Source: Sphagnum compactum
Lineage: Eukaryota > Bryophyta > Sphagnopsida > Sphagnales
Assembly (NCBI GenBank): GCA_965153455.1
Contig: OZ234501.1
Span: forward strand, 5,146,001-5,210,000
Reading direction: 5' to 3'
DNA length: 64,000 bases
The notes under the pieces are model-generated. The model did not search any database, had not been told where the DNA came from, and saw only the letters and a list, made by a program, of their open reading frames with translations. The position numbers and the translations under genes were made by a program. This document shows, piece by piece, positions 49,301 through 60,189 of this stretch; position 1 is the first letter of the stretch; each line of letters starts with the position of its first letter.

Positions 49301-50890
49301 CCTTTGAAGAAGAACACTCATTATCTCAATCTATCACTTCAAGCACACATAACACACTCACAATATATTGTTTGGAAAGACAGAACTCTTCTAAAACAAT
49401 CATCTACATGATACTTTATATAAGGCTTTGAAACTCCTTTATATCAGTGTTGTGTTTTCACACTAAGTTATTGTCCATGACATGAAATGAATAAATCATG
49501 ACGATTGAGTTTGATTTTATTATTACAATGCAATCACAATCACTTTGGACAAGGCTTTTTTTTATGTTGCCTTTATATTAGTGGTGCCTTTTCCACACTA
49601 AGTCATTTGTACATGACATGAAATGAATCAAGAAAATTGTGACAATTGGGTTTGACTTGATTATCACAATCACTTTGGATTTGAACATGGCAATTTTTTT
49701 TATGTTGCCTTGAGATCGAGACTAACAAATACATTTGTCACCTTGTTTTGTTGGTATTGTTTAAATTATGGTTTGCTAGTTTGTTTGAACATGACAAATA
49801 TCAAAGTTGTTACCAAGTCATGTGTTAAGATGTGCATTGCTAATGTGGAATGTTCCTCCATCACACATAACTTGCCACCATTAGTAGATAAGCGACATAT
49901 ATTGGCCTTAATCCTTAACCGACCGTTTTAGTTCCTAAACTTGCATGTTATTGATTGATTGAACACAGGTTAGTGTCATAGTCCATCAATTTCCTGGCCT
50001 TCAGATAAGGATAAATTTTGATGATTTTCCCACACCCAGATTGAGAAATTACGGACATTGGTTATTTATTTACCCTCACCCAGATTGATAATTTTGCAAA
50101 GCGTACATACCCAGAGAAGGGCAAAACATACCAAGACATGGTCATACCGAAAAGCGTGAGCGCAAGCTGAGGCTCAGCCAACCAGTGACCAGGAAAGGGC
50201 AAAAGGAATTAGGGATGTCAAAGATATCAGAAGCCAGCAAGATACATAATATAACCTTGGGAGCTCTCATCCAATGGCGTGCTGCCATGTTAGCGGAAAC
50301 TGTCTACAATCAATTATGAGATCAAAGAATCACCCTGATAACGTGGGGGGGGGGCGCCATTCCTGATAACCATACAACACTGGTAATTACTTTGCCCTCC
50401 ATTTGATGAGCTTGCTCTTTCAATTGAGAAACCATATTTTGCTAAGTTCGATGAATGGTATTTTGCAGCGCATGTACATATCTTCATCTTCTTTGGAAAA
50501 CAATGAACTTTGATTGTAACTTGACAAATTTGAAGCAGTTTTCTGAACATGGTTGAAGTCTCAGTTGCTCATGCCCAAAATGGGAAGTAGACATGGTGAA
50601 CCAAATTGACTACATATAAGAACACCCACATGCAGGAGTTAACCCATCTTGCAAGGGGGCAGAAGGAAGGAGCCTTAAGTCTATGCTACTGCATCTGTAG
50701 TTTATTCATACTCTGGCAACACTGCAAAACAAAGGATACCACATACTAAAGAGCATATCTACTTTGTCCTTAGAAACGAGAATGGTATAACTTTTTTAAG
50801 AACTGAATCACAGAGCACGGCAAGCACTTTTGGTATGAACTTACATCTCAAGATCGAGCAAGACCATTTTGATCAAACTTCTCATGTTTT
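46310..50890. other. Intergenic DNA; degenerate tandem dimer at 49439-49710
   Basis: No gene recognised. At 49439 and 49571, ~132-bp units share TTTATAT.AGTG.TG..TTT.CACACTAAGT.ATT, ATGACATGAAATGAAT, GA.AATTG.GTTTGA and ATCACAATCACTTTGGA. Each is preceded or followed by TTTTTTTATGTTGCCTT. Confidence 0.6.
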
Positions 50891-50897
50891 CTTACTA

Positions 50898-53095
50898 CTA
50901 CTCCTTGAGCTGCTCCCAAAGTGCCGGATCATTATAATCTTTTATCAGGAATGAAGCCCCCGCATCAAGAAGAGCAGAGCCGGGATTTCCTGTAGTGATC
51001 CCAACAACTGGTAGCCCAGCTGAGACAGCTGCCTTCAGACCTGATGGTGAATCCTGCAACTCACAGATTTACCTTTTTTGAGTATTGAGCAAGCACTTAG
51101 AGGGTGCAACACAAAATCACTTACCAAGCAGGTCATAAGATGCAACCACCAAAGGCTACTGGCTTGACCACTTATTTGTTCCAATATCAATAGCAGTAAT
51201 GTAAAGCACACAAGTTCAAATCTCATTCCTCTATAAACAATCATATGCAACCATTTGTTGGGGTGGGGAGGCAGGTTGTGACAGACCTCAATTGCAAAAG
51301 CATTTTCAGGTGAAACTCCAACTTGTTCAAGGGCCTTCAAGTAAGGATCTGGAAATGGCTTAGCCCGCTCACATTCACTTCCAATCACAACATGATCAAA
51401 AAAATCCTTCAGCCCAACAGTATCAATCATTTGCTCTGCATTTGGGCGAGGTGCATTGGTGACTGCAGCACGCCGTAGTCCTTTCTCACGAACCCAGTCC
51501 GTCAGTCTGTGCAGGCCCCTGACAGGTTCCAAATGTTCAGCCGCCAGCCTGTTTCCCCCAATGTCTCAAAGTCAAATAATATCTCATAGTTGGCACAAAA
51601 AGAGAATGCAAAAGAATTTCTTGACTGAGAGCACCTTCCAGAAAGCAAAAATCACTCTCCAGGAAAATCATGGAGAGTGATTGCCAATAAGCAACACATG
51701 CATGTGAGGATGGATATAACCTTCGAAAGTATGCTTCTTTTTCATCCAACCACTTGTCCTGTTTCTCTTGATCCCATGATGGAAACAGGTCTTTCCCTAT
51801 CTCTGAGTTGTGCTTGCCACTGATATGTTCACGGAACCAGTCCTCTGTGACAGGCACACCATCATTATAACCCTCCTGCTCCACAGTCCAACTCTGTATA
51901 ATTAGAACACTCAATCCTGCATTTTCTCCCCTACGTCTGTCCATGAGGATTTTAAAAGACGAAGTGGTTCAGAGCAATTGCTCAAATTGTCTGTTAAGAC
52001 AACAACTCTGACAGAAAAAACATGGCTTACTTCACCTTTTGCAGCATGTCCCGGAAAGCCACATAATGGAGAGGGTCAGAATCCGCCAGGGTGCCATCCA
52101 CATCAAAGAGCACAGCCTGCAGCTTGTCAACTGGTGGAAGCAGCTGCCGCATGTCTGCAAGGGGCTGTGCCTTATCTGGAATAGTTTGTGCCTTCTCCAC
52201 AAGGGGCTGTGTCTTCACTGCAAGAGGCTCCTGCACCATCTCTGAAATGGACTGTGCCATATTTTCTGACCAGATGGAAAAAAAACAGTTACACAAACCA
52301 GTTGGTCTGTATGTTAAGAACACTTCACACTTTGAATATTGTTTGGGTCAAAGTAATGTGCAGAAATACATGCATAAAACCTTTACACATTCCATGTTAT
52401 GAAGAAGAATGAGAACAGTCATTCTTCTCTACTGTTGTTGTATGAGAGTTCCTGTCATCTTCATTTCAAGAGCACTTGTCATGGATGCCATACAATACCT
52501 AGCCTGTTTTCCTCCGCACAAAACTATACGGGTCATGAGGAAACCCTGTTTAGGAAGGGTTGATTTTGTGGGTCATGTGGGAACAGGGTTAGGGTTTCCA
52601 CATAATCCTAAACAAAAACCCTTTGAAACTCTGCAGCATTTCAATAAGTACCTGCAGCTAAGGAACAGCAGGCTCTTGAGGGTGAAACCTGGGCTTGCAC
52701 CAGCGAGGATGGTCGTGCTGACACTACTCTTGCTTCCTGGTGATGCCCTAGACCATATCCTCCAATTCTCACAGCCAGAAAACTGCCACCAGTCTGTTGT
52801 CGTCCTCTAGACTGTGACTGTGCAATGCTTGATAAATTATTGAACTGCCTGAATCCTGATGCAGCTGCAGCACTATACCCAATTATGTATTCATCAATTT
52901 CCATCTCTTTCATCATCAAATTGCACATAATAAAAATTTGCAAAGAAGCAAGCAAGCAACATAAACCCTAAAAATTTGCCCAAGGAAAAGAAAACATCCT
53001 GCAACAAGAAAAACAGAAACTCTTGACTCTGAATACCTATTCTCTACTACTTCCGCATGCAGGGGTTGCTGCACTTTGACTGCCATTCTGAACAT
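50898..53095 (-). CDS. SGPP: HAD-superfamily sugar/glycerol phosphatase, SGPP-like, with putative transit peptide (6 exons, 360 aa)
   Basis: Likely a Mg-dependent phosphatase acting on small sugar or polyol phosphates. Exons (minus, GT..AG, in phase): 53095-53037, 52872-52652, 52265-52036, 51875-51721, 51548-51287, 51053-50898. HAD motifs: I DVDGTLADSD (nucleophile Asp148, Asp150); cap region ISGKHNSEI; II AVTNAP (Thr252); III Lys285 (ERAKPFPDPY); IV EDSPSGLKAA (Glu309, Asp310). It aligns with Arabidopsis SGPP (AT2G38740), for example GSEC, PYLKALE and GITTGNPGSALL. Residues 1-95 (exons 1-2 and the start of 3) are rich in Ser/Ala/Gln/Arg and absent from that protein, so they may be an organelle transit peptide. 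Met96 (ATG at 52260, four codons' worth of bases into exon 3) is an alternative start. Residues ~106-130 form a degenerate repeat (TQPL/AQT/AQPL). Exon 4 could instead begin at 51893, adding SWTVEQ; family alignment favours 51875. Confidence 0.88.
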
Positions 53096-54300
53096 TGCAC
53101 TTCTGTGGGTTTCAAGATCCTAAAATTGTGAGAAAACAAAGAGAGTATGTTGATGGGTAACTAAACCCATCAAAGTATGCATAAGAAGATCTAGCCTACC
53201 TTGAGTGCCAGGCAACAACAACAACAACAACAACAACAGAAAAGAGGAGAACCCAATCATTGTAATTGAATGAGACCGCCCGAGACACAGAAAAAAGTAT
53301 TTTTATAATTTATTTATTTAAAGCTTCCAACAAGAACAACAAATTTCGTGAAAGAAAGAAACAGAACTGCTACCTGACCCAGTGAAGAAAAACAATCGAG
53401 TTCAATTGCAGGAAAACAAAAAGGATCAAACTTCCGTCACACTTGGAATTTTCTAAGCAGCAGATTCAAGAGCTTCTCCTTCTTCTCATCATCACAACTT
53501 ACAAGGGATTCAAGATCTTAAAGAGCCTCAAGAGCTTCTTCTCATCATCACCATTTTCCAGAGAGGGAGAGAGAGAGTTTGTAAATCTCTGGACTCAAAA
53601 CCTTTGGGAGAGAAAACTGGGTCCTGAAGTCTTTTTCCAGCGACAATTTGAGAGGACTCTGAGAGAAACCCAATGAAGCTGAAGCAAATTGGAAGCAAAT
53701 CAAACAAACCCAACAGAACAAAACCAAGAGATCAATGCTGAGGGGTGGGGGGGGGGGGGGGGGGTGGGGAAACAGACATACGCAACCCAAAAAACTGTGC
53801 AAGGGAGCATCCCTTGAGCATAAGCTAGCTGCTTTCTGAATATCCATTTTGGAAGCAAGCTACAGTTTTTTCTGGTTTATATTGCAACAAAAACACAACC
53901 ACACAAAATAATGCATTTGTGCAAACTCTTTTTTTGCAAAGGCAATTAATTACACCCAAACAACCAACTACAATTCGATTGATTGTAGCAAAATCCCCTT
54001 TTTTGCAAAGGCAACTTACCTAGAACCTAGAACCTACTACTACCTACACCCAAAAACAATTGGATTCATTTCTGGAAAAAGGAGAAAAATCCTTTTTGCA
54101 AAAACCCAATTTCACAACACCCAAAACAACAATTTGCCTGATTTCTCAACCCCAAATGAATCATGCACAGATGTAGGCAGATGCAAACAGGCAGACTAAC
54201 AAGATTGCCCACTCAGACAGAAACAAGAGCAAATCATGTGATTGGTGGCTACTGAGGCAACAGCTTTTCTTGGGTTTGTTTCTTTTTAGTGTTGAACCTT
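53096..54300 (-). other. SGPP 5' leader and upstream DNA
   Basis: A possible acceptor (TTTTAG|GATC) just 5' of the start codon, near 53120 on the minus strand, suggests a further noncoding leader exon. Contains (CAA)n at 53213-53237 and an 18-G run at 53747-53764. No other gene is seen. Confidence 0.4.
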
Positions 54301-54374
54301 GAGTGTTGGAGCATCTGACAAGTGTAAAAGTTGTTGTTCTTGGTGAGGATATTCTACAAAGTACAACTTTACTT

Positions 54375-54398
54375 TGTGTGTGTGTGTGTGTGTGTGTG
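54375..54398 (+). repeat. (TG)n microsatellite
   Basis: Twelve TG units. Confidence 0.95.
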
Positions 54399-54531
54399 GG
54401 GACATTGGGTGTGTTTGGGTTTTGGAAGTGGGGCTACTTTGCTTCTAGAAAAACCTTAACAACTCAAACACAATACCCTAGTGCAAGGGCACCTTCAACA
54501 CATGCTTGCAAAATAAGGGTTTAATTAATTT

Positions 54532-54571
54532 AAACCCTAAACCCTTTAAACCCTTAAACCCTAAACCCTAA
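54532..54571 (-). repeat. Interstitial telomere-type tract (CCCTAAA variants)
   Basis: Five or six CCCTAAA/CCCTTTAAA/CCCTTAAA units, the plant telomere repeat read on the other strand with variants. Confidence 0.85.
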
Positions 54572-54579
54572 ATAATTAA

Positions 54580-55770
54580 TTTAAATTTGAAGATTCCATG
54601 TCGATAATAGAATATTTCAATGGATTTTTTACTTCTCATTGACTTTTTTTTTTTTGCTTTGAAAATAGTGCTTTTTTGAAATTTTCAACGTCTCTACAAC
54701 AAGTTGAATTAGTGGATGAACTTGAGCCTTTCAAAATGGACAATGTGAAGTATTGAAGTTGATGCAAAGGACATTAGTAAGTCTCCTTTGGCATGTTGGG
54801 GGGTATTATACATGTATGGGTTCTTGTTTTCAACTATTCTTATCTTTGTTTGTCAAATCTTTGGGATTGTGAGATTTCAAAATCGAAATTAAAAGCATTT
54901 TTTCCTTGGCTAAGATATTGGTGAATTTGAATATATGTAGATATAAACAAATAATTTTAGATAAGTTTATGTTTATGAATAAAAATTGACCAAGTGATCC
55001 TAGGGTGGATTTTTTTTTTGCTTCTAATTTGTCAAAATTAATTGAAGCTTATGCTTCTCAAGAAGAAGAGTTAAACCAATATAAAGATGAGTTTGAGTGA
55101 GAAGAGCTTGTGAACATGTAATTTGTAAATTATAATTTTATCCTTTTTGTATATAAGTTTTGTAATAAAATTTTTGAATGTTGTTATCCAAGGCTACGAA
55201 AACTACCTTGAATATCTGATAAATATTATTTCTAAAACATCTGGAAGTGTGACATCTAGATTTTAATATTTTAGAAGAATTTTGATATACTTGACAAATA
55301 TTATAAATGGAAAAAAAATCTGACATATTTTTTTAATCATTTTTTAATTAAAAATTATGAATATTAAAAATTTTGATATTTGCCCAACACTAGTCTAGTA
55401 GTTTAGAATGATGTTGGGTTTTTTTATCATTTCTAGATAAACAACTAATCAATCAAGGTTGGGTATATGGAACCTTGAACAATGGTTCTTGAAAAATCAA
55501 AGAAATGATTAAAGAACCTACCCGGAACTAGTAATTCCTTACCAATTTTTTCATAAAACCCAAAGGATCTTTGAATTTTTTGAAAAACCTAAAACCCAAG
55601 GTCATAACAAAATCAAAGAACCAAGATTGGTTCAAGCACTTGACCCCCTTGGATAGGATATGTTGTGTTCTTCTCAATCAATGAAGGACATATATAATAA
55701 ATAGTTCATCATCTAATTGGTTTAATTTACCTATCTATTATAATTTCAAACCAAATCGTGAGAAATGATG
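54580..55770. other. AT-rich intergenic DNA, no gene recognised
   Basis: No motif-bearing frame on either strand. Confidence 0.55.
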
Positions 55771-55779
55771 GAACCAAAT

Positions 55780-56205
55780 AACTAACTAACATGGTTTGTG
55801 CCCCTACGATTAACCTAAGCTAAAAATGGTGACAAGCAATTTTGAAAATAAAAATTTCATGTAACCAATGAAAAAATTCAACATGCCTTCATGACGGGTC
55901 CAATTTTTTCCTTTTGGGAGGGGGAAGAAAGATTTTTTGTTTTTTTCCTTGTTGCCAATGTGTTCCCACAAGGTTTTCCCAAATTCCCAAGTTTTTCCCT
56001 AAGATGTTCCCAATAGCACCTTAATTTATCTCGTGTGGTTTGCCTAAAGTTCAACTCTCATGTATATAAACCAAAAATGTGAGCCATAGGGGAACACATT
56101 TGTTTTTTATTTTGTGATTAGGTCCAAAGAGGTGCTTCAATTGGGAAGTGCCCAATGTTCCAAAAAAAATTAATGATGAGACAATCAATATGGTTCCTTC
56201 AACAA
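55780..56205. repeat. Dispersed repeat family R2, copy 2 (without the nested R1)
   Basis: Contiguous counterpart of 12640-12950 plus 13470-13610. It serves as the 'empty' version that shows R1 was inserted into the other copy. Confidence 0.75.
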
Positions 56206-56209
56206 AAAT

Positions 56210-58030
56210 AAATAAATGAATGTTATAAACACACCCATTAACTAATTAATATGAATCACACTAAGTAACATGGCTAAGTAATTTCAATTCAAGATGTTTT
56301 TTTTTTTTCCTAAAGTAGTTTAACCTAAAGAGTAATAACTCAATCTTTAGTTGTCACTAGCAAAAACATTTTTTTAATTCAAACCAAAAATTGTATCCCA
56401 AACGTTCTAAAGACATGAACTTGTTAAGCCCACTGATGGGATTAGGATTGAATTAAAAAATGCAATTGAAGATTTAACTTGGAGTTGAATTCATGACTAA
56501 AACTTAATTGTAGATACAACAAGCCTTTGTGGACCAAATGATACTTCCACAATTTAACCAACGTGTAAGAGCTAGTCCACCATTCAAAAACAATGTTTTT
56601 TTTTTAATGAAATTTCACACACTAGCAAGAAAAAAAAATCCCATGTGAAATGCCTTAAATCAATTTGATCAAATCACAAAAGATCAACAATCCTATATGG
56701 ACCAATAGCCATCTACAAGATCAATGACCTTGTTAATGTGTCACCTTAGCTAAATACACCAAACTCTTACATGATGTGTATATTCCCCCTTATCATCCCC
56801 ATTCACTTTTTGACTTCAATGAAGGAGGATGCCATCGCCACCAACATTGAAAGCTTGGATTTCTAAATTGCCTTCAGAATATACGCAAGATCTTTTGTGT
56901 TAGTAGTTTTTTAGGATGAAATTTGAGTAGTATTATTGAGAGTTTATGGAATATTGCATAAAATGCAAATGAGAAATAAAAGGATCAAGAACAAAAACAA
57001 AATGATAGGAACAACTTGCATCTAATCTTTTCTAAACTTGAAAGTGTTTTTGTGTTATGTTTCTATTTGGAAGGTTTTACAATATCCTTGTCTAATTTGT
57101 TTAGTGTGTAACTTTCTTGAAAAAGGAGCAAGTGTTCTTGAATGTTAGGACTCCGAACTTGAAAATGGTGCTCCCAATGTACAAATAGATGTTGAACATT
57201 AGTTGTGCACTTCAAAGTACACATTTTCTTTATTTCTATTTGCTTTTAATTTTGTTTTCCAAAATCATATTTTGATTTTTCAGATCTGATTTTTTTCCCA
57301 AGAAAACGTTTAAAAGTGTTTTTTTGTCAAGTGTCTTTGATGACCTTCTCTTCAACAAGTAGCATGTTAAATGTACCAATTCAACCCAAAGAGCCTTGTG
57401 AGAACAATTGTGAGAACAAGTCAATTTACAAGGAAAAAGTTGATTCAACTTCTAGAAACTACCATTGTATATGTTATTATTTCTTAAAGTTCACGTTTCT
57501 TAAAGAAGTCCAATTGTCATAGAAGAGTCAAGCAAACTTGTAGAACTTGTCATTGCACAAAAAAATTGATTTCTAAACTTAACATGTGATGAAAAAAGTT
57601 CAATTTTCAAATCTCACTTCAATTTACAAAAAGAAGGTGGATCAATTTATTTCATTCTTTTCTTTGGCATTGACTATTGTGCCTTTCAAACTTCTTGTAG
57701 ACTTCAAATTTCATCTTTATTTTTCTACATTCACACTACCGAAGGTTAAATGTGCCAATATGAACTCTACCAATGCACCTTTGTCAAATGTTAGTTTGTC
57801 ACTTGAGAATGTCAAGAGTGGTGAAACTCTAGAAAGCCTACCTTGAGCTTTCATTTTTTGCATCTCTAAAAGGGAAGAAAAATGTTACCTTTTAAAGTCA
57901 CACTAAATCCTAAAACCCTAGTTATTATAAGACCTACAAAAGCAACATGTAACAAACCAAAAATAAAATAAAATGAGAACTAAATCAAATTTTTCAAGAT
58001 CTAGGGGCAACATAATTGGTTTTTAAAAAT
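56210..58030. other. AT-rich intergenic DNA, no gene recognised
   Basis: Short frames at 57316-57522 and 57586-57846 have no recognisable domain. They may belong to the transposon relic that follows. Confidence 0.5.
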
Positions 58031-58039
58031 ATGTTTGTT

Positions 58040-60180
58040 GAAAATATGGGAAAATGAAAATGGTGTGATTTAAGGTGTGTTTTGTTGTTGAAGAAAAGGA
58101 CAAGTTTTTAATGTTAAAGATGGTTTCTTTGGTGAAACATGATGGGTTGAAAAAATGCATTATTGCAAAGCTTAGAATTAATGTTGGCCAATTTTACATG
58201 TCTATTACTAACACAAAATTAATGTGCAAACTCAAAAGTTGTTTGATTCCACAAGTCATGACATAATATTGATTCAACTTCAGAATGGTGACAAGATGGA
58301 AGGGAACCTCTACTTTGTTATAATCTAACATCTTTTACAATAAGGGTAGCACATAAACTTTCAAATAATTTTTCTAGTTTCTCAAGGTTAAAAATTGCCC
58401 TCATAAGCATTGGTCAATTTGACAAGATGGACCGTGGTGGAGGTGATGCATGATGTTGTTTTGTGTGCCACGAAAGTTACCATGCAAAAATTACAATATA
58501 TATTTTAATGAGTTGAAATGAAGTCACCACCATTGATAATTAAAGTTGATTGTATGTGCTTGTTTATGTGATAAATGAGTGGAAAAGAATCTTCATTCTG
58601 CTAAACCTTCAAAGAATGGTTGATGAAGTTATTTTTGGAAATCTAACATCATTTATTATTCAAAATTTTGTTAAATATGGAAGGTTGAGTGAAATAAAGA
58701 TTGTTATAAACTAGTTTCTTTGGAACAAATGGAATGATTGGTTTTCATGGTGTGAAAAGTGGGGTGACCGTGCACCTCATGCAAAATCATGTTCCATTTG
58801 TCACCCCCACCAATCTTGTTATTTAAACCTTGAGCAAGTTGAATTCAGTTTCCAAGATCAATTGAATCCCTACTTGCATCCATGCATAACTATTTTGATT
58901 ATAGTTCTATGTGGCATCTTGAAATTAACAAGCTTGGTAAACTTTTGGAATCCAAATGCAACAAGGTTTTTAAAAACATAAAGACCCATTAGATTTCTAT
59001 ATTTTCATCCTCCAAGTGGGTCTTGAATGAATAGCCTTTGGTTGTGAAAAAAATGGTTGGAGAGACTTCCACCATTGCCACTACCAAAGTAGATTATGAA
59101 CTCATTTGCAATGTGGAGACACTTTTAAGTTTCGCATGTGTGTCACCCTTTTTGGAATTAGTGCAATCCTTGTCCAAGTTTGCACAATCATTAATCACTT
59201 TCATTTGTTGTTAAACTTTGTGAATCTAACCTCCAAGCAATGTGTAATGCACTTGAGAAGAGGTTTTCATTTTAACATTTTAAGTTTTTCCTTAATCTTG
59301 TTGAATATTTCCGTGATCAATAATGACGTAGTGAATAAAGCCCTACATTTTGCATTCAATATGTTGCCGTTTTTTTGGAGGGATATTGTATATGTTGCAT
59401 GCCATAGATGCAACCACAAAGGAACTACAAGTATGATAATGAAAGAGATTTGGGTTCAATTTATGGAAATTATAATGTAGCTAATGTATGGAAGTTGCTA
59501 GGAATTTTATTTTGAAATTAAAGAAGCATTTTGTCATGCAAGAGTTATTGAATGCAATTGGAGCAATTTACCTTTAATATTGGCTTGCTTCAAAAGTTGT
59601 AACGACCTTCTCAAGGCATATGGCCATTTTGCAAGCACATTTTGCAAGCACATCAAAAAATCATTGAGAGTTTTGGTATGTTTGTTGAGGCATTGATAAA
59701 CCCTCTAGTTCTTGATCAACAATTTATTTTTTCAAGTTGACAATGCAAAATCATGTTCAATCCACCATGTTGCCTCCCCATGATTGTAATCCCACAACAC
59801 AATTATGGGAGAGACTTGGATTTACTAGGATTCTAACCCACTAACTATTGTAGTGGTTTAAAATGGCAAATTTTTTGCACAATTATGGTGTTGGGCAACG
59901 TGGAGGATGAGCACACCTTTTCCAACCTTTCATTCATAAAGACAAAGCTTTAAAATCACTTGATTATGTACTTGGAACTTGTTGTTCGAATGTATGTGCA
60001 TAAATTTTAAGTTGTGTTCACTCATAAAGAAGAAGCTTTGGAATTGCTTGATTATGCACTTGGACCTTGTTGTTCAAATGTATGCACAGAAATTTTATGT
60101 TTTGGAAACCTTCCCTTTCTACATTGCCATATGTGCTTTGAATGATGACCAAGTGCGCTATGGGGTGATGACTTAAGTAT
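58040..60180 (+). mobile_element. hAT-like transposase-derived relic
   Basis: Plus-strand fragments in shifting frames resemble, in order, a plant hAT-type transposase-derived family. They are FVVEEKDKFLMLKMVSLVKHDGLKKCIIAK..INVGQFYMS (58075-58200); LKVKNCPHKHWS and VEVMHDVVLCATKVTMQKLQYI (58380-58510); NEVTTIDN; and ETLLSFACVSPLLELVQSLSKFAQS (59118-59190). Near the end is GNVEDEHTFSNLSFIKTKL...HLDLVV.MYAQKFYVLETFPF (59890-60130), which recalls the C-terminal dimerisation region. Stops and frameshifts are numerous. A ~89-bp segment is duplicated inside it (59931-60013 and 60020-60102). The family assignment rests on remembered block similarity, so it is moderate. Confidence 0.55.
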
Positions 60181-60189
60181 TTTCTGGTT

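Noticed and set aside
51876-51893. Alternative exon-4 acceptor adding SWTVEQ to SGPP
   Set aside because: Also in frame, but the family alignment (LLQEIGFNNGVP against MLQK-EGYNDGVP) fits the 51875 start without a gap. Not excluded without transcripts.
59106-59480. 124-codon plus-strand frame as an independent gene
   Set aside because: It lies inside the hAT-like relic, and the matching motifs are in a different frame.
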